A stretch of 64,000 nucleotides of DNA, from positions 4,526,001 to 4,590,000 of the forward strand of contig NC_065556.1 in assembly GCF_022605725.1 (NCBI RefSeq). The letters are read 5' to 3'. Origin of the DNA: Anthonomus grandis grandis. Lineage: Eukaryota; Arthropoda; Insecta; Coleoptera; Curculionidae. Position 1 is the first letter of the stretch. Every line of letters begins with the position of its first letter. The notes below the pieces were generated by a model. The model was not told the DNA's origin. It worked only from the letters and a program-made list of their open reading frames with translations, and did no database searches. Position numbers and translations under genes: made by a program. Shown here piece after piece: positions 1-10,967 of the stretch.

Positions 1-68
1 GAAAAACGTTCTAGTAAAGCACTTAATTTTTACATCTCTTCGAAATTATCGATTTTGGACGCCATTCA

Positions 69-173
69 TTAGAGACCATCGACTTTCCCCGGATAGAAGC
101 TGACGAACTTCGCTATGAGATAAGGAACACCCTAGACCAACTAGAAGTAACTATCAAAAACGAATATCTTTAA
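69..173 (+). pseudogene. PLE reverse transcriptase, N-terminal fragment
   Basis: A 34-codon frame ends at a TAA at 171-173. It contains the run IEADELRYEIRNTLDQLE, which aligns residue by residue with PEADEFRHEVRVALDSLK in the longer Penelope-like copy at about 30.98 kb. I infer a 5' remnant of a related, more diverged Penelope-like element. The later PLE piece at 1889 may be the same copy after other insertions. It is too short to have a function. Confidence 0.42.
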
Positions 174-552
174 AGCAGATAGACCGCACTTAGAGACATA
201 TTATAATTATTGTATGTCTAATAACATAAAGCCATATATTTTTCCTACTGGTCATGCCTAAGGCGAAGTCATCGCTATGCGTAGTTTGGTGCAGAAATGT
301 AAATTACTACTTACTTACTCTCGACCAAAGTAAGGTGGTCAAGCTGATTTAAAATTTATACACGACATTACTTTACTTACCGGTATCTGGAATAATTACT
401 TTCAATTACTATTGTGAGTGATTGAGCAGGCTTTCCAGATACTGTGCTACCAATATTGGACATCAGAAGCAAGCCTGACCAGGATAAGTCCTAATTTTCG
501 GTTACAATATATGCCATTTCAGTTTTTCTTATAGTTTATTTATTTCATTACC
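174..552. other. No gene seen
   Basis: AT-rich sequence with no reading frame or repeat I can identify. Confidence 0.5.
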
Positions 553-574
553 AAATAATAATAATAATAATAAT
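553..574 (-). repeat. (TAA)n run at the 3' end of a non-LTR element
   Basis: About seven TAA units. Read on the minus strand, they follow an AATAAA signal and lie downstream of the reverse transcriptase remnant at 810-1868. This fits the simple-repeat tails known from I/jockey-type retrotransposons, so 553-809 is probably its 3' untranslated region. Confidence 0.5.
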
Positions 575-809
575 ACTTCTTTATTTGCTCATATACATCC
601 AACAGCTTAGCATCGTCAAAAAATATAGACTGTCAAACGCCAAAAATACAGTGCATAAAGGGAGACATTAGTGTATCAGAGTTTTACCTACATAACACAG
701 CAAACAAAATACAATTTTGGTTCGCATCAGAAATGCTCACTAAGTATATATAAAACATTTGTTATACAGGTATGAAAGTATAATATTCGATAAATTTTGA
801 TAGTCTAGG

Positions 810-1868
810 TTAAAGACTATTGTAGAATTCGTCCAATGAGTATGGACAGATCTCCAAAATCAGGTTTTTCGTTACTTGCTTAAATCTATTTAAATGTAGT
901 GTGTTTGTGGTTTCGGATATTGCATTAAAAAGTTTTATGGCATTAGTCATATAGCCCTTATGGGTCAGACTAAGCCAATGTTGTGGAAGTCAGAGATTTC
1001 CCTCATGTCTGGTGTCATATAGGTGCCTACTATTTACTCTGCTAAATCTAAAAGAGTGTGTTCTAGCAAACATCAGACATTGGTGGATGTATAGGCCAGG
1101 CATTGTCATGATTTTTAAATTTTTGAATAAAGGTCTACAGCTATCTGTTGGTTTTTTGTTTTCTAGAATTCTGAGTGCCGATTTTTGCAACTTAAATGCT
1201 CTCTGCCAGTCAGCCGAGTTACCCCAAAATAACAGTCCATATGACAACTTTGATTGAAAAAGTCCTATATATGCCGTTCTCCATACTACTGGAGGCGCCA
1301 ATTGAACAATTCTGCGCAACAGAAAAAGAACCGACGAGAGTTTCAAAGAGAAATTAACCACCTCTGTTTTATTTAGATTCAAACATAGATTATTGTCAGC
1401 AAACCATGCTTTTAACTTGTGAAGTGTTGCAATAGTTCCATTCAGTAGGGAAATCAGATCTGAATGCCGACTAAGAAGAGCTGTGTCATCCGCATATTGT
1501 ACAGACATTACCTCTAAGAAGTAAGCGGGTAATTCATTTACAAAAAGTAAAAACAGAAGAGGACCCAAGATTGATCCCTGAGGCACCCCTGCTGTTATTG
1601 GAAGTATGGAGGTTGTTCTTCCTCCGCAAGTCACCATCTGCTGACGCTCACAAAGGAAGGACTGGATAAGTTCCAGGCAAATACCCCGGATACCATAAAA
1701 AACCAACTTGCCCAACAAAATATTATGCGAGACAAAGTCGAACGCATTTGAAAAGTCGCAGAAAATTGCACCCACTGTCTTGCCCCCCTCAAATGCATCA
1801 ACCAGGTAGTCTATCATTACTCTGAGTGCAAATGTAATAATTTCTTCTATGCAGTTCACTAACTGCAA
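810..1868 (-). pseudogene. Non-LTR retrotransposon reverse transcriptase (jockey/CR1-like), 5'-truncated
   Basis: This encodes the C-terminal half of an ORF2-type reverse transcriptase. Visible motifs in order are: FCDFSNAFD (motif A), GVPQGSILGPLLF (motif B), QYADDTALL (catalytic motif C), then LNLNKTEVVNFSL. The frame jumps directly into the thumb region KLSSVLFLLRR, so the part that normally holds the FLG motif has been deleted internally. A TGA at about 990 interrupts the frame. In-frame coding-like sequence continues to a TAA at 810-812. The first codon at 1868 is TTG, not ATG, because the element is cut at about 1888, where a PLE fragment begins. It is not functional. The family is clear, the clade less so. 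Confidence 0.8.
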
Positions 1869-1888
1869 ACTTTATAGTGTGGATAGAC

Positions 1889-2400
1889 AAAAGTTGAAGA
1901 GGTCTTGAACAAAGGTGAATACCAGCTGCTTGCTAAAGATCCTTCACCAACAGTAAAGGGAAGAGTCTACAGGGCACACAAGAAGTATGCAGCTCATATT
2001 TTGGATGCACTGCAGCCCAAACTTGCTCCACACCACAGCAAACCACCACATTTTTACGGATTTCCCAAAATACAGAAGGAACAGATGCCGTTGTGACTTA
2101 TTACTAGCTCCAAAAATTTGCCAACATCCGAACATTCTAGGGTTTTGTTAAACATCATTAGACCACTGCAAGCGAACATGGAACCATTTGTCAAAAACTC
2201 AACCCACTTCTTTGAACTACTTCATACTTTCAATATCGGACCCGGTGACAGCCTATTAAGCTTTGATATTGAGAGTCTGTATGTGCTCATCGAGGAATTT
2301 TTAAACATCATTAAGAAAGTGTTTTTGAAGGTTCGTAATTCCTCAAATTACGAGACAGTTTTACCACTAACCAAAACTCTATATTTTTTCTTTCGACACG
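1889..2400 (+). pseudogene. Penelope-like element, RT fragment
   Basis: Two frames, at 1905-2096 and 2118-2390, match consecutive parts of the PLE at 31.17-31.61 kb. LNKGEYQLLAKDPSPTVKG matches LNKGEYRLLSKDPTTTIEG, and LLSFDIESLY matches LVSFDVESLY. A stop and frameshift separate them at about 2096-2118, and the copy ends before the catalytic YVDD. It starts directly at the truncated jockey-like element. This is a diverged, dead copy of a related family. Confidence 0.75.
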
Positions 2401-2430
2401 TGTTTCGCTAACAATGTAAGCATCTTCGGA
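2393..2430 (-). ncRNA. Hammerhead-like relic of a PLE terminal region
   Basis: On the minus strand, CCGAAGA is followed by a weak stem, then GCGAAACACGTGTC. GAAAC followed by the palindrome ACACGTGT and C has the form of the 3' half of a type I hammerhead with a self-complementary stem III. Such ribozymes are known from PLE terminal repeats. The core is degenerate, so activity is doubtful. Confidence 0.3.
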
Positions 2431-2467
2431 TTAAAACTGGTTTTAATCTTTTCTTCTAAAGTTATGC

Positions 2468-2600
2468 CCCATTTATAAATCTGGTGACAAAACATCTATG
2501 AATAATTACAGACCCATAAGTTTAGTAAGTGTTTTTGTTTTATATACTGGAAAATAACACTAAAACTGGAATGATATCATTTATTGAGCAATATGTTAGA
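2468..2600 (+). pseudogene. Non-LTR reverse transcriptase fragment, motif 1
   Basis: The frame reads PIYKSGDKTSMNNYRPISLV, the classic start of a non-LTR reverse transcriptase domain, followed after a frame break by MISFIEQY. The expected next motif (A) appears only at 4186, about 1.4 kb further than normal. I infer that the intervening gag-like segment was inserted into this element. Confidence 0.65.
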
Positions 2601-2697
2601 TTCGATTGTTAACGATATGACTTGTGGAATTTTATTTCAAATATAAATTACTGTCGTATTTCCGAAGGGGTTGGAAATAATCAAGTTGCTTGTTACT

Positions 2698-2823
2698 ATA
2701 CGACTGACTTTTATTACGTTCAAATCAACCAAATCATTCACAGCAACGTTTGCAATAATTAAGTAGGTAACGATAATGGGGTTCCTAATAGGTTTAAATA
2801 AGTTTATAGTTATATAAATAATT
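2698..2823. repeat. 126-bp direct repeat, left copy
   Basis: It matches 3986-4111 with about three substitutions and stops abruptly at AAATAATT in both copies. The two copies flank the gag-like frame at 2849-3376. They may be the remains of terminal repeats, but no TG...CA ends are visible. Confidence 0.8.
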
Positions 2824-2848
2824 TTAACAGAGTTAAAGCATCCAAAAA

Positions 2849-3376
2849 TTAAATAAGCTTATCATCAAAACCATCGAACTCATTTGACAAAATTTTACTG
2901 GCAAAATTAAAAAATTCGGGGGCGGTAAGCAGCATGTTGGGTGTGAAAGATATGTCTTGTACTTTGTTATTATCAGTATCGTCTTCTGTACCGTCAGTCT
3001 CGTCGTCTTTGTCGGTAAGGTCTATAGCAACTAATTCGTGTTTTATCAATGAATCGATTTTTGTTAAAACGTGTATAGGAATTTTATAATCAACCTGCAA
3101 AACTTGATATGATCTAACAACTCTATCCCTTATAATATTAAATAAAGGTTTAATAAAATTATTATATTTTTTATCATCAATATCTCTATAGCAATCATTT
3201 ACAACAGATACGAAAATATTATAATGCGTTAGTAGATTATCTCTGACCTGGTTTCTGCCGTCCTGTGACTTTGGTACTTTGCTTTTTAAAACTCTTTTAG
3301 ACTCTTGGATTATTTGGTCTTTTAAACTTGTCAACTTGATTAAAATGTCCTCCCAAGTAATCTTAACGACTGACAT
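2849..3376 (-). pseudogene. Gag-like N-terminal fragment of an LTR retrotransposon
   Basis: An intact 175-residue frame starts with a good ATG. The middle is lysine- and isoleucine-rich and helical-looking. There is an acidic stretch at about residues 122-138 (DKDDETDGTEDDTDNN). The end contains APEFFNFASKILSNEFDGF, which resembles the 'EFL..ASKIL..FDG' signature near the start of the capsid part of 412/mdg1-type gypsy Gag proteins. The frame stops where the rest of Gag should begin, and no protease or polymerase follows. With direct repeats on both sides it looks like an internally deleted LTR element. The family assignment rests on one short motif, so a different origin is possible. Confidence 0.45.
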
Positions 3377-3985
3377 AAATTATCTGTTTTTATTTTATTA
3401 ATTTATTTCATAGCTAAACATCATTACATAGCTAACCATCATTTCAAATATGTAATTTGATTAAACGATATCAAATCATAATTTATTAAAATGCTTATAC
3501 CGCTTAGTTTGTAATACTACTAATAAAATTTAAAACTTCTCTAGGATAATAAAATAAACCTTAATGTAATTATTTATGCTAATAAAAACTGCACTATATA
3601 GTAACGGTATGTCTCCTTTAAAAACAAACAAACGTCATGTTCCGGCAGCACGGCAACTTCCACGAATATGTAAAACGACATCAGAAACCAGAAGCCATCG
3701 ATTAAGTAGCAAACATAAAAGTTGCATACCGGAGAAACATCCGCTTTTTTTTGTACTTAGCTCTTTTATAATCCAACTAAACAGCTACTAGGTCTCCTCA
3801 TTTATCTAGACATCCTCCGCTGCGTTTTGAGGCGGTCTCAGGTACACACTTCTGCTAATTTCACGTTTAAGGCCTCTTCTATAAGCCTTTTGCACTTTTA
3901 AATAAGTTATTACAATTGTACAGAGCGTACAATTATAATAACTTATATACATTAAAATTCTAATGTCTTAATAATGCTTATACGA
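3377..3985. other. Leader-like, no gene; contains a palindrome
   Basis: AT-rich sequence upstream of the gag-like frame. At 3901-3946 an imperfect inverted repeat pairs about 20 bases on each side of a short AGAGC loop. No other feature was recognised; a short plus-strand frame at 3576 has no family features. Confidence 0.5.
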
Positions 3986-4111
3986 ATACGACTGACTTTT
4001 ATTACGTTCCAATCAACCAAATCATACACAGCAACGTTTGCAATAATTAAGTAGGTAACGATAATGGGGTTCCTAATAGGTTCAAATAAGTTTATAGTTA
4101 TATAAATAATT
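3986..4111. repeat. 126-bp direct repeat, right copy
   Basis: Partner of 2698-2823. The remains of the interrupted reverse transcriptase resume about 75 bases later. Confidence 0.8.
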
Positions 4112-4185
4112 GAAAGGTAAGCATTTTTCATATTGCACCACATTACACCACACAAATATTCTAGATTCAGCATTCAAAATATAGA

Positions 4186-4650
4186 ATAGCAACTCTCATT
4201 GATCTACGTAAAGCCTCTGATGTTGTGAGTCATGACTTATTGCTGGATTAATTGGAGAAGATGGGGTTCTGTGATACCATCCATAAACTAATAAAATCGA
4301 AAACATTATATTCAATAGAATGATATATTAAATGTCATTGTTATAGCTATATTTGCCTTAAGTTTAAGGTTGGCAGGTTTGATAGTACGATATTTTGCGT
4401 TTGCTGATGACATAGTGTTACTTTGTTTCGAAAAAACTCTGATGAACTCTGTAATATTATTAACAATGGTTTAAGGAGGTATTATTTGTGGCTTTTTTAA
4501 AATACTTTAAAGATAAGCGTAGGTAACACCAAGTATTTAATATTTAAGCAAAAAAATAAAACTTTAGGCGAGTTAAATATCTCAATAAACACCTGTAATT
4601 TAAAGAAAGTTAAATCAAACATAACAAATACATGCTTAATATAGGATAGA
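4186..4650 (+). pseudogene. Non-LTR reverse transcriptase fragment, motifs A-C
   Basis: IATLIDLRKASDVVSHDLLLD is motif A with F changed to S. FAFADDIVLLC at 4394-4426 is catalytic motif C. After a frameshift, KTLGELNISINTCNLKKV resembles the thumb. The piece is probably the continuation of the fragment at 2468, separated by the gag-like insertion. Stops and frameshifts make it non-functional. Confidence 0.65.
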
Positions 4651-4883
4651 TGTGGTGCAAGCACCTGTGTGTATATAACTTAAAATTAATTATATTACTA
4701 TACAACACAATTATATTTACTAGGGGCCTCATACCACTAGTTTACATAAACCTGAGGGTAGTACATTTAAAACACAGGTAAAACAACTATAAGACACAAA
4801 GATTGAAAATTTCAGAAGAAGAGGAAAACGTTATTAGTTATTTATAGAAGGTCAAGTAAGGCATCATAATTTTCATAGAGAAA

Positions 4884-5640
4884 TCATTTACAAAGTTCTG
4901 AAAATTTTTGTTTATTTGTAATCTCCCGAATTGTCCGCGGCAACTTATTGAAAGTTTTTGGTTTTATTACAGTATTACATCTTTGGCTTCCATCGAATCT
5001 GCGAAATGGTACATTAAGATGTCTTTCAGTTAGTTGTCTGGTTTCATGTTGGTGACTTATGTAGTTTTTATCTGTAAGTTTACACCAGAATACACAAGTG
5101 GAGTATAGATATAAAGATCTGATATTAAGCATATTGATATCATATAGGAGCGAGGTTGAGTACAATCTGTCATTCTTATAGATTATTTTGATAATATAAT
5201 TTTGAACAGTTTTTAAGAATTCAAGAGCATTATTGTAGAGTCCACCTCAGGTCACTATGATACTATAGCATATCAGAGATTCCACAAATCATGTTTACAA
5301 CATTATTAACGTTTTTTTATCCAATATATTTATAAAAAGGAAAAATTTATAAATTAGGCTTTTGAGTTTAGATGTTAGGTTTTGAATGTGTGGTGTCCAT
5401 TTTAATTTTTTGTCTATTATTATACCTAGATGTTTAGTGTTTTCTACTTCTTTTATAATAAAGTTTTGTTGTTCATCAATAATTATTTCCTTAAAATTTG
5501 CCCGATTTGCATCTGTTAGAAAAAAGGCGACATAAACAGTTTTTTAATTATTTAGGGACAATTTATACTTGTTTAACCACATCTTTACATTCCTCATGAT
5601 ATTTATGAGTTTCATTCTTACAAGATTCATTAACATCCTT
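4884..5640 (-). pseudogene. Non-LTR retrotransposon ORF2 C-terminus
   Basis: Minus-strand frames with several stops read, in order: NVKMWLNKYKLSLNN, ENTKHLGIIIDKKLKW (thumb 'LG' motif), KLKSLIYKFF, GLYNNALEFLKTVQNYIIK, and the end HLNVPFRRFDGSQRCNTV with KTFNKLPRTIRE. This is the standard order for the region after the catalytic domain of jockey-like ORF2. It runs opposite to the plus-strand fragment ending at 4650, so it is a separate insertion. Only the last 93 codons are open. Confidence 0.7.
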
Positions 5641-5787
5641 AATTACAAGAACTGATAGATCATTTAAATTAGAAGTTTCATATTGAGTACATCAACAATA
5701 AAATTATACCTATTACAGGAACTATTATTGGATGTAGAGATTTTCTTAGTTATATGACGAAAATGCAAATTTCAAATCCAAAATTTT

Positions 5788-5960
5788 TTGTACATTTTGA
5801 GATATTTAATTCCTGTATGGGGTGTAGAATCTACAACTAATTATAGTAAAATTGAAACCTCTCAAAATCTTGTAATAATTACTCTACTTAATTTGCATTA
5901 CAGAACTAATACAAATCTAATTTATCAATTCTTAGACATTATTACTTTCAATGCAATTTC
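5788..5960 (+). pseudogene. Jockey-like ORF2 C-terminal fragment
   Basis: The frame YILRYLIPVWGVESTTNYSK resembles the 'LRPIWTYGIQLWG' region after the RT thumb in jockey-type elements, followed by a 'NTNLIYQFLDI' segment in the expected place. It is short and diverged. Confidence 0.4.
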
Positions 5961-6176
5961 AAAGAATAAACAAATTTTTTTTAAATTCAATATACAGATC
6001 GTGTTATCGTGAGCTACGTATTACCCAAAATAATGGCAACACCGCTTGGTTGCGGCTTGCAGGCGGCGGAATTTTTCGTTTTTATTTTTTGAACCGGGAG
6101 TCAGCAGACCTCAATTTGCTGTGTTACTGCACGTTGCATTAATAATTTTTCAGCGTTATTTTCGTGTTTTTTTACT

Positions 6177-7266
6177 ATGGCTGTATACCCTTCCGAAAGT
6201 TCAACTAATTAAATGGTCTTATGGAGGCAATTCGGCAGTACAATGTAGAGATTTGTTTTCAGTGACATTTTAGAATAGACCGATTCCTTGTGCAAAAACG
6301 GTTTTAAATGTGGTTACAAATTTTGAGACACCTTTTTGTCTTCAAGATTGTAAAAAATGCCAGACAAAACGTCAAGAACCACCTGTTGAAGTGGTCCAGG
6401 ATATAGAACGGCGGGTAGAAATGGTTTGCAGTACCCTAGAACTTGATTCGACACGGTCCACTAGAAGTGTTGGAGAGAAACTGGGAATGAGCAATAAAAC
6501 TGTTGCTCGTATCTGGAAAAAATATGGGTACAAATGTTTCAAGTATTCAAAAACTCAGGAAATATTTCCTGAAGACCAGTGGCGAAGAATGGAATTTTGT
6601 GAAACCATGATGGAAAAGGCAAATGAAAACGAATATTTTTTAAAAAATATATTGTTTTCTGATGAATCTTCTTTTCCATTACATGGCAAACACAATCCTT
6701 CCATTGTTCGTTATTGGTCTCAGGAAAACGAGCACAGAAGTTTTCAGTTTCGTACCTAGTATCCTCAAAAATTGAATGTTTGGGCAGGTATTTTGGGCGA
6801 CAATGTTACAGGGCCATTTTTTATTGATGGCACTTTAAACGCCCAAAAGTACCTTGAGTTGCTGCAAAACCAAGTTCTTCCTGACATTCAAATCATACCT
6901 GATGTAGACCTGGGATCGGTTTATTTTCAGTAAGATGGCTGTCTTGCTCATAACGCGGCTAGGGTAAAAGAATTTTTAACAAATACTTTTCCTAACCGCC
7001 ATATTAGTGGGACTGGCGATATTAAATGGCCTCCTAGATCTTTAAATTTTTCTCCAAATGACCTTTATCTGTGGGGTTACCTTAAGCAAACCATTTATAA
7101 GCATGAATTTAGTAGGGCAACAAATTTAGAGGAGTTGCGAAATAAAATTTTCGAAGGTGCCAATTCTATTTTACCTGAAACTCTTTTGGAGGTGCGAAAT
7201 AGTTTTTACGATAGGTTAAGTTTTTGTTTAGCAAAAGAAGGCGGTTTATTTGAGCCTTTTATTTAA
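6177..7266 (+). pseudogene. IS630-Tc1-mariner superfamily transposase (family A)
   Basis: The likely start is ATGGCTGTATAC at 6177; a paralogous start is at 28822 on the other strand. A frameshift lies before 6310, after which one frame runs to TAA at 7264-7266. A helix-turn-helix part reads RSVGEKLGMSNKTVARIWKK, then come FSDESSF (first catalytic Asp), YFQ-stop-DG (second Asp), and PPRSLNFSPNDLYLWG. The last normally reads 'RSPDLTPLD'; here the third catalytic Asp is Asn. In-frame stops at 6757-6759 (TAG) and 6931-6933 (TAA) also break it. Ancestral length was about 360 residues, typical for the family. Terminal repeats could not be placed with confidence. Confidence 0.85.
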
Positions 7267-7599
7267 AAAATGATATGTTGTTAAGTTTGTTTATTAGAGT
7301 TTTATTTCTGATTTTTTATTATATTTTTATCAGAGTTGATATTTTATTTTTTATTAGAATAACGCTTTAATTTTCGTTATGCAAAACACAGCATATTAAA
7401 CATTTTAAGATTATAATTCTATGCGGGTTTTACACATTGTCATATCTGTAAGACCCGCATTAGAATAAATATTTTAAAAATGCCTGGATTTTTGCGTAAT
7501 ATTTTGGGACATTTTGCCGCCAAACGACGCAGCTCCCACGAAAGTCAGATGTTTACTAATTCCGTCCTCGAGCCGGCCGGGGTGGTGCTCTGTCGCAGG

Positions 7600-7608
7600 C
7601 ACTCATAC
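7600..7608. repeat. 9-bp target site duplication, left
   Basis: CACTCATAC, identical to 10959-10967, directly outside the inverted repeats of the MULE-type element. Confidence 0.9.
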
Positions 7609-8053
7609 AGCATACGTTAAAATACAAATATGCCCAGCCAATCAGAGAAATTGAGAGTGGAGCAGCACTGCTGATCCTTTCGTGAAAGTTCGTACGTCAA
7701 ATTTCGTTGCCGATTAGCTACGGAAATTGAAAATCAAGGCATTGGTTTTGTTTAACTTAACCTAAAACCTATATTGCAGATTTTATGCTTTGCTTGCTTC
7801 CTAATAGTTGATTTAATTATCAACAATTATATCAACTTTGCCACTATTTGTGTGAAAATTCATAGTGTATAGTGTTGAGTGTTTACTCCATTATCTATAC
7901 AATCCATATCTGTGCTGGTTTTGGGCTCAAAAACAAACAATTTAGTGTTTGAGTTTCATTACTTTCAATAAACTTGCCAGTGTTTCTTACTGCATTATTT
8001 CCTTCCACTTAAACCAATATTTGCACTTATCTGTTGCTGTCTGTTACACAATT

Positions 8054-9322
8054 ATGGCATCACTAAGGTAAGATACATATAATTTTTTTAGTTCTAATTT
8101 GAATAATTATTTATTTTGCAGTCAACAAAATGCAATCTGTGAAGTTTGTGATAAGGAATTTTCAAGCACATCTACCAGAAACAGGCATTGGAAAAAGTTT
8201 TACCCTGAATTTGTTGTGAACGAACAAATAAAACACATTATATGTCCAATGCGTACTAATGATATCCAGACATTTTCATATTTTAACTGTTTAAACAAAC
8301 ATTTGCTTGATATTCACCATATAACTGTCAAAGATTTTGTCAATTTTAAATTTTAGGAATTTTGAAGAATTCACATCTTGGAGGGCACAAGATAATAGGG
8401 AAGTAGATTATGCTTGTCAGACCCGAAACAAGTTTAAGAATGGGGAAGAACACATATTTTACAATTGCAACAGGAGTGATATCAGGTTGTACAAAGTCTT
8501 AGTTATCATTATCAAACATACATAAGTATGTTTTGTTGTGTTTACTTTTAGGATTTAATAGCGCGTGCAAAGTGAGAAGTCTGGGGGAAGCATTCGCATT
8601 TAAGGAACATGTCAACAAGACCAAACTCAAATAGCTATCAGCATAAAATTGTAATAGAAGCCCATAACAAAGCCGAAAAAATGAATGGTAAGGTAGAATT
8701 TTTGGAATTTGGAAAATTTAAAGTACAAAGTGTTTCGGTAAGTGGTAAGTTCTATGTTGTGTCTTGTCATGAACTATGTGATGAGCAATGTCGCACTGGA
8801 TACTGTAACATCTGTAAAATATGTTTTCATAAATACAGATGTGAGTGTCCAGAAAATTCTGTCTAAACAGTACTTTGTAAACATATACATGCTGTAGCCA
8901 TTTTTGAGCAGAGGAGCGAGTTTGTTGTAGGTTCCCCAACTGTGAGTGAAGAGGAAGAGGATAATGTTTTGTTTGTTGATCAACCCACAACTAGTCAAAT
9001 CAATTATCAGGAGGATGTAAACCATTTTATTCAGGAGAGTTCAAAAATGAAAGTCAATAGTTCTGCAATGGACTTTGAAGAAAATTGAAAAGTAGTTTGA
9101 GTAAAATATAAGTTACATTTTTATTACATTGTTTATACTTATTTTAAGATTGCATTGCAATAGATTTGTAGCTATGGTAGAAGTTTAGATAAAAATGCAT
9201 TTGCCAGATTTATGGCTGTAATCAACAAATTTAAAAATAAAGAAGTGGAGGAAGAAAATTCTCAGGGCATTGAAAAGAAAAGAAAAATTGAAAAACAAAT
9301 GTACTATCCAAATAAAAAATAA
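8054..9322 (+). pseudogene. MULE-associated protein: C2H2 finger plus SWIM finger, core deleted
   Basis: Exon 1 is 8054-8067 (ATGGCATCACTAAG). A GT-AG intron spans 8068-8121. Exon 2 follows in frame with a C2H2-type finger (CEVCDKEFSSTSTRNRHWKKFYPE) and a second Cys/His pair (ICPM... LDIHH). A frame change at about 8350 leads to NFEEFTSW ... YNCNRS, a segment I associate with the N-terminal part of animal MULE proteins. The next recognisable part (8609-9087) carries GKFYVVSC and the SWIM signature CEC ... CKH, interrupted by TAA at 8864-8866. A last exon (about 9150-9322) ends in a Lys-rich tail. The MULE catalytic region expected between about 8490 and 8600 is absent. The family call is good; exon edges after exon 2 are inferred. 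Confidence 0.75.
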
Positions 9323-9460
9323 GCTAGATTTCTTTGTGTATTTAATGGCTAGGTAATATTTGAATTGTAGTTATTGTTTTATGTTTGTATTATAGCTGTG
9401 AAGTTAACAAAAATAGGATGTGGTATTTTATATGGTATTTTGTGTTATAATCAATATAAT

Positions 9461-9605
9461 ATAACTAAGTATATTTTTTGTAAGGTTTTGGTGCAGGTTT
9501 CAAATTGTAAATACAAATTTTATGGAAGAGGTCATATACATAACTAGGTATAGTTTTTGTAAGGCTTAATTTGGTGTAGGTTTCAAATTGTAAAAACAAA
9601 TTATA
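9461..9605. repeat. Two-copy tandem repeat of about 79 bp
   Basis: 9461-9524 and 9540-9605 share TTTTTGTAAGG and GGTTTCAAATTGTAAA with a few differences. They lie downstream of the gene inside the MULE. Confidence 0.7.
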
Positions 9606-10171
9606 AGACGTCATAGGTGTTGGTTTCTTTATAACTATTTTTATATCTTTTATTTTAAGACTAAAATGTTAGCTTATTTTGTATGTTAATATTCAACTAA
9701 TCATTTTCTATTACATTTTGTTTGCTATGTTTTTAATATTTTTTAGGGTGCAGAAAAGCTAATTGGATTAACTTGAAATTGGCATCGAACGAGGGGGAAG
9801 ATCCTCTATGAGTATATATTTATGAATTAAAATGTATACAGAGCAGTAATTTTTTCCATGTTACTATTGTATGAAAGTTTGAATGGTTTGAGCTGTATAT
9901 ACATGACGAGCCGAGATGAAAAATAAGCTAAAGAAGTGCGAGTCTACATACTATATACCAGATTAATACATTTAGCCTCTTTGCATTTAATTTTGAGGTT
10001 GTTGATATTAAAAATACCATAAATTATTATATTTAAATAACAAATAAATTTATAGATTTTTTATTATTTAAAATAAACAAAGTTAAAATATAATTTCTAC
10101 GTTTTTTTTTTGTTTTCTGTTCTTATACTTTAACTTTTTAGTCATATTTACACTTTATCCAGCTTTTCCAA

Positions 10172-10173
<2 letters not shown>

Positions 10174-10228
<55 letters not shown>
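10174..10228. repeat. (TA)n microsatellite
   Basis: About 27 TA units inside the MULE. Confidence 0.95.
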
Positions 10229-10232
<4 letters not shown>

Positions 10233-10958
10233 CTTTATATCAATTATCAACCACTAAAGTATAATGTATAGTGGTAGTGGACAATTTAAAATAATATTAT
10301 ACTTTCAAATAACTATTGACAATTATTATATTACTAAGGTGCATATTAGAATTATGACACAGAGGTATGTAAAAATGCGAACTTTAAAATGTTCACCATA
10401 TATTGTTAAAAAATTTAATTGCCATTTATTTTTATTTTCTAACTTTTTTATTTATTCACTCATCCACCTATTAACCAATTAATTTATCAGCTCTACACAC
10501 CAATTCAATTTCGTATCACCCCATTTTTAATATTTAACTAACAATAATAATTAAATAATTCATACATTGCGCTTACACGTACCGCTATACCAAATGATTA
10601 ACAAATTTCGTCATTAAAAGAGATAATTTGCTATAAAACCAAATTTGGCAAGTATTTATAAAATATTTTTAAAATAATAATTGATCACACGCTGTAAATA
10701 TTAAAAAAAAATCAATAATCCATTTACTAATAATAGCTAAAATATCTTCTTATTAAATATTTTTAATGCATATTGCACTTTTCTTCATCTAAAATATATA
10801 CGCATCATAAAAACATAATTAAATATAAATATGAATAGAAAAACTCTACATACATTGAAAATTTCCTATTTTGAATTTGGCGGTTCGCATACCACGCCCT
10901 CGCGGATGCCGCCGAAGCGCTCTCATTGGCTAGGCATATTTGTATTTTAACGTATGCT

Positions 10959-10967
10959 CACTCATAC
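10959..10967. repeat. 9-bp target site duplication, right
   Basis: CACTCATAC, partner of 7600-7608. Confidence 0.9.

Larger units (their letters stand above)
7609..10958 (+). mobile_element. Mutator-like element, non-autonomous, 3.35 kb
   Basis: The ends are 39-bp inverted repeats (7609-7647 and 10920-10958) with 37 of 39 bases matching, beginning AGCATACGTTAAAATACAAA. They are flanked by a perfect 9-bp duplication, CACTCATAC. Nine-base duplications are typical of Mutator-like elements, and the internal gene carries a SWIM finger, a domain known from MULE transposases. The transposase catalytic core is missing, so movement would need a transposase from elsewhere. The intact duplication suggests it inserted fairly recently, although the gene has decayed. 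Interior noncoding sequence (9323-10919) is AT-rich and holds a two-copy tandem repeat and a (TA)n run. Confidence 0.88.

Noticed and set aside
6010..7540. Terminal repeats for mariner family A
   Set aside because: GAGCTACGT / CCCAAAATA blocks near 6010 and 7520 look partly inverted but do not align cleanly enough to call.
8718..9025. Two minus-strand frames
   Set aside because: Antisense to the SWIM-bearing exon of the MULE gene.
10174..10228. (TA)n run as an origin or regulatory site
   Set aside because: Simple microsatellite; a similar run occurs at 22489.
7609..10958. hAT assignment for the 3.35-kb element
   Set aside because: The duplication is 9 bp, not 8, and the internal gene has a SWIM finger and no hATC motif.
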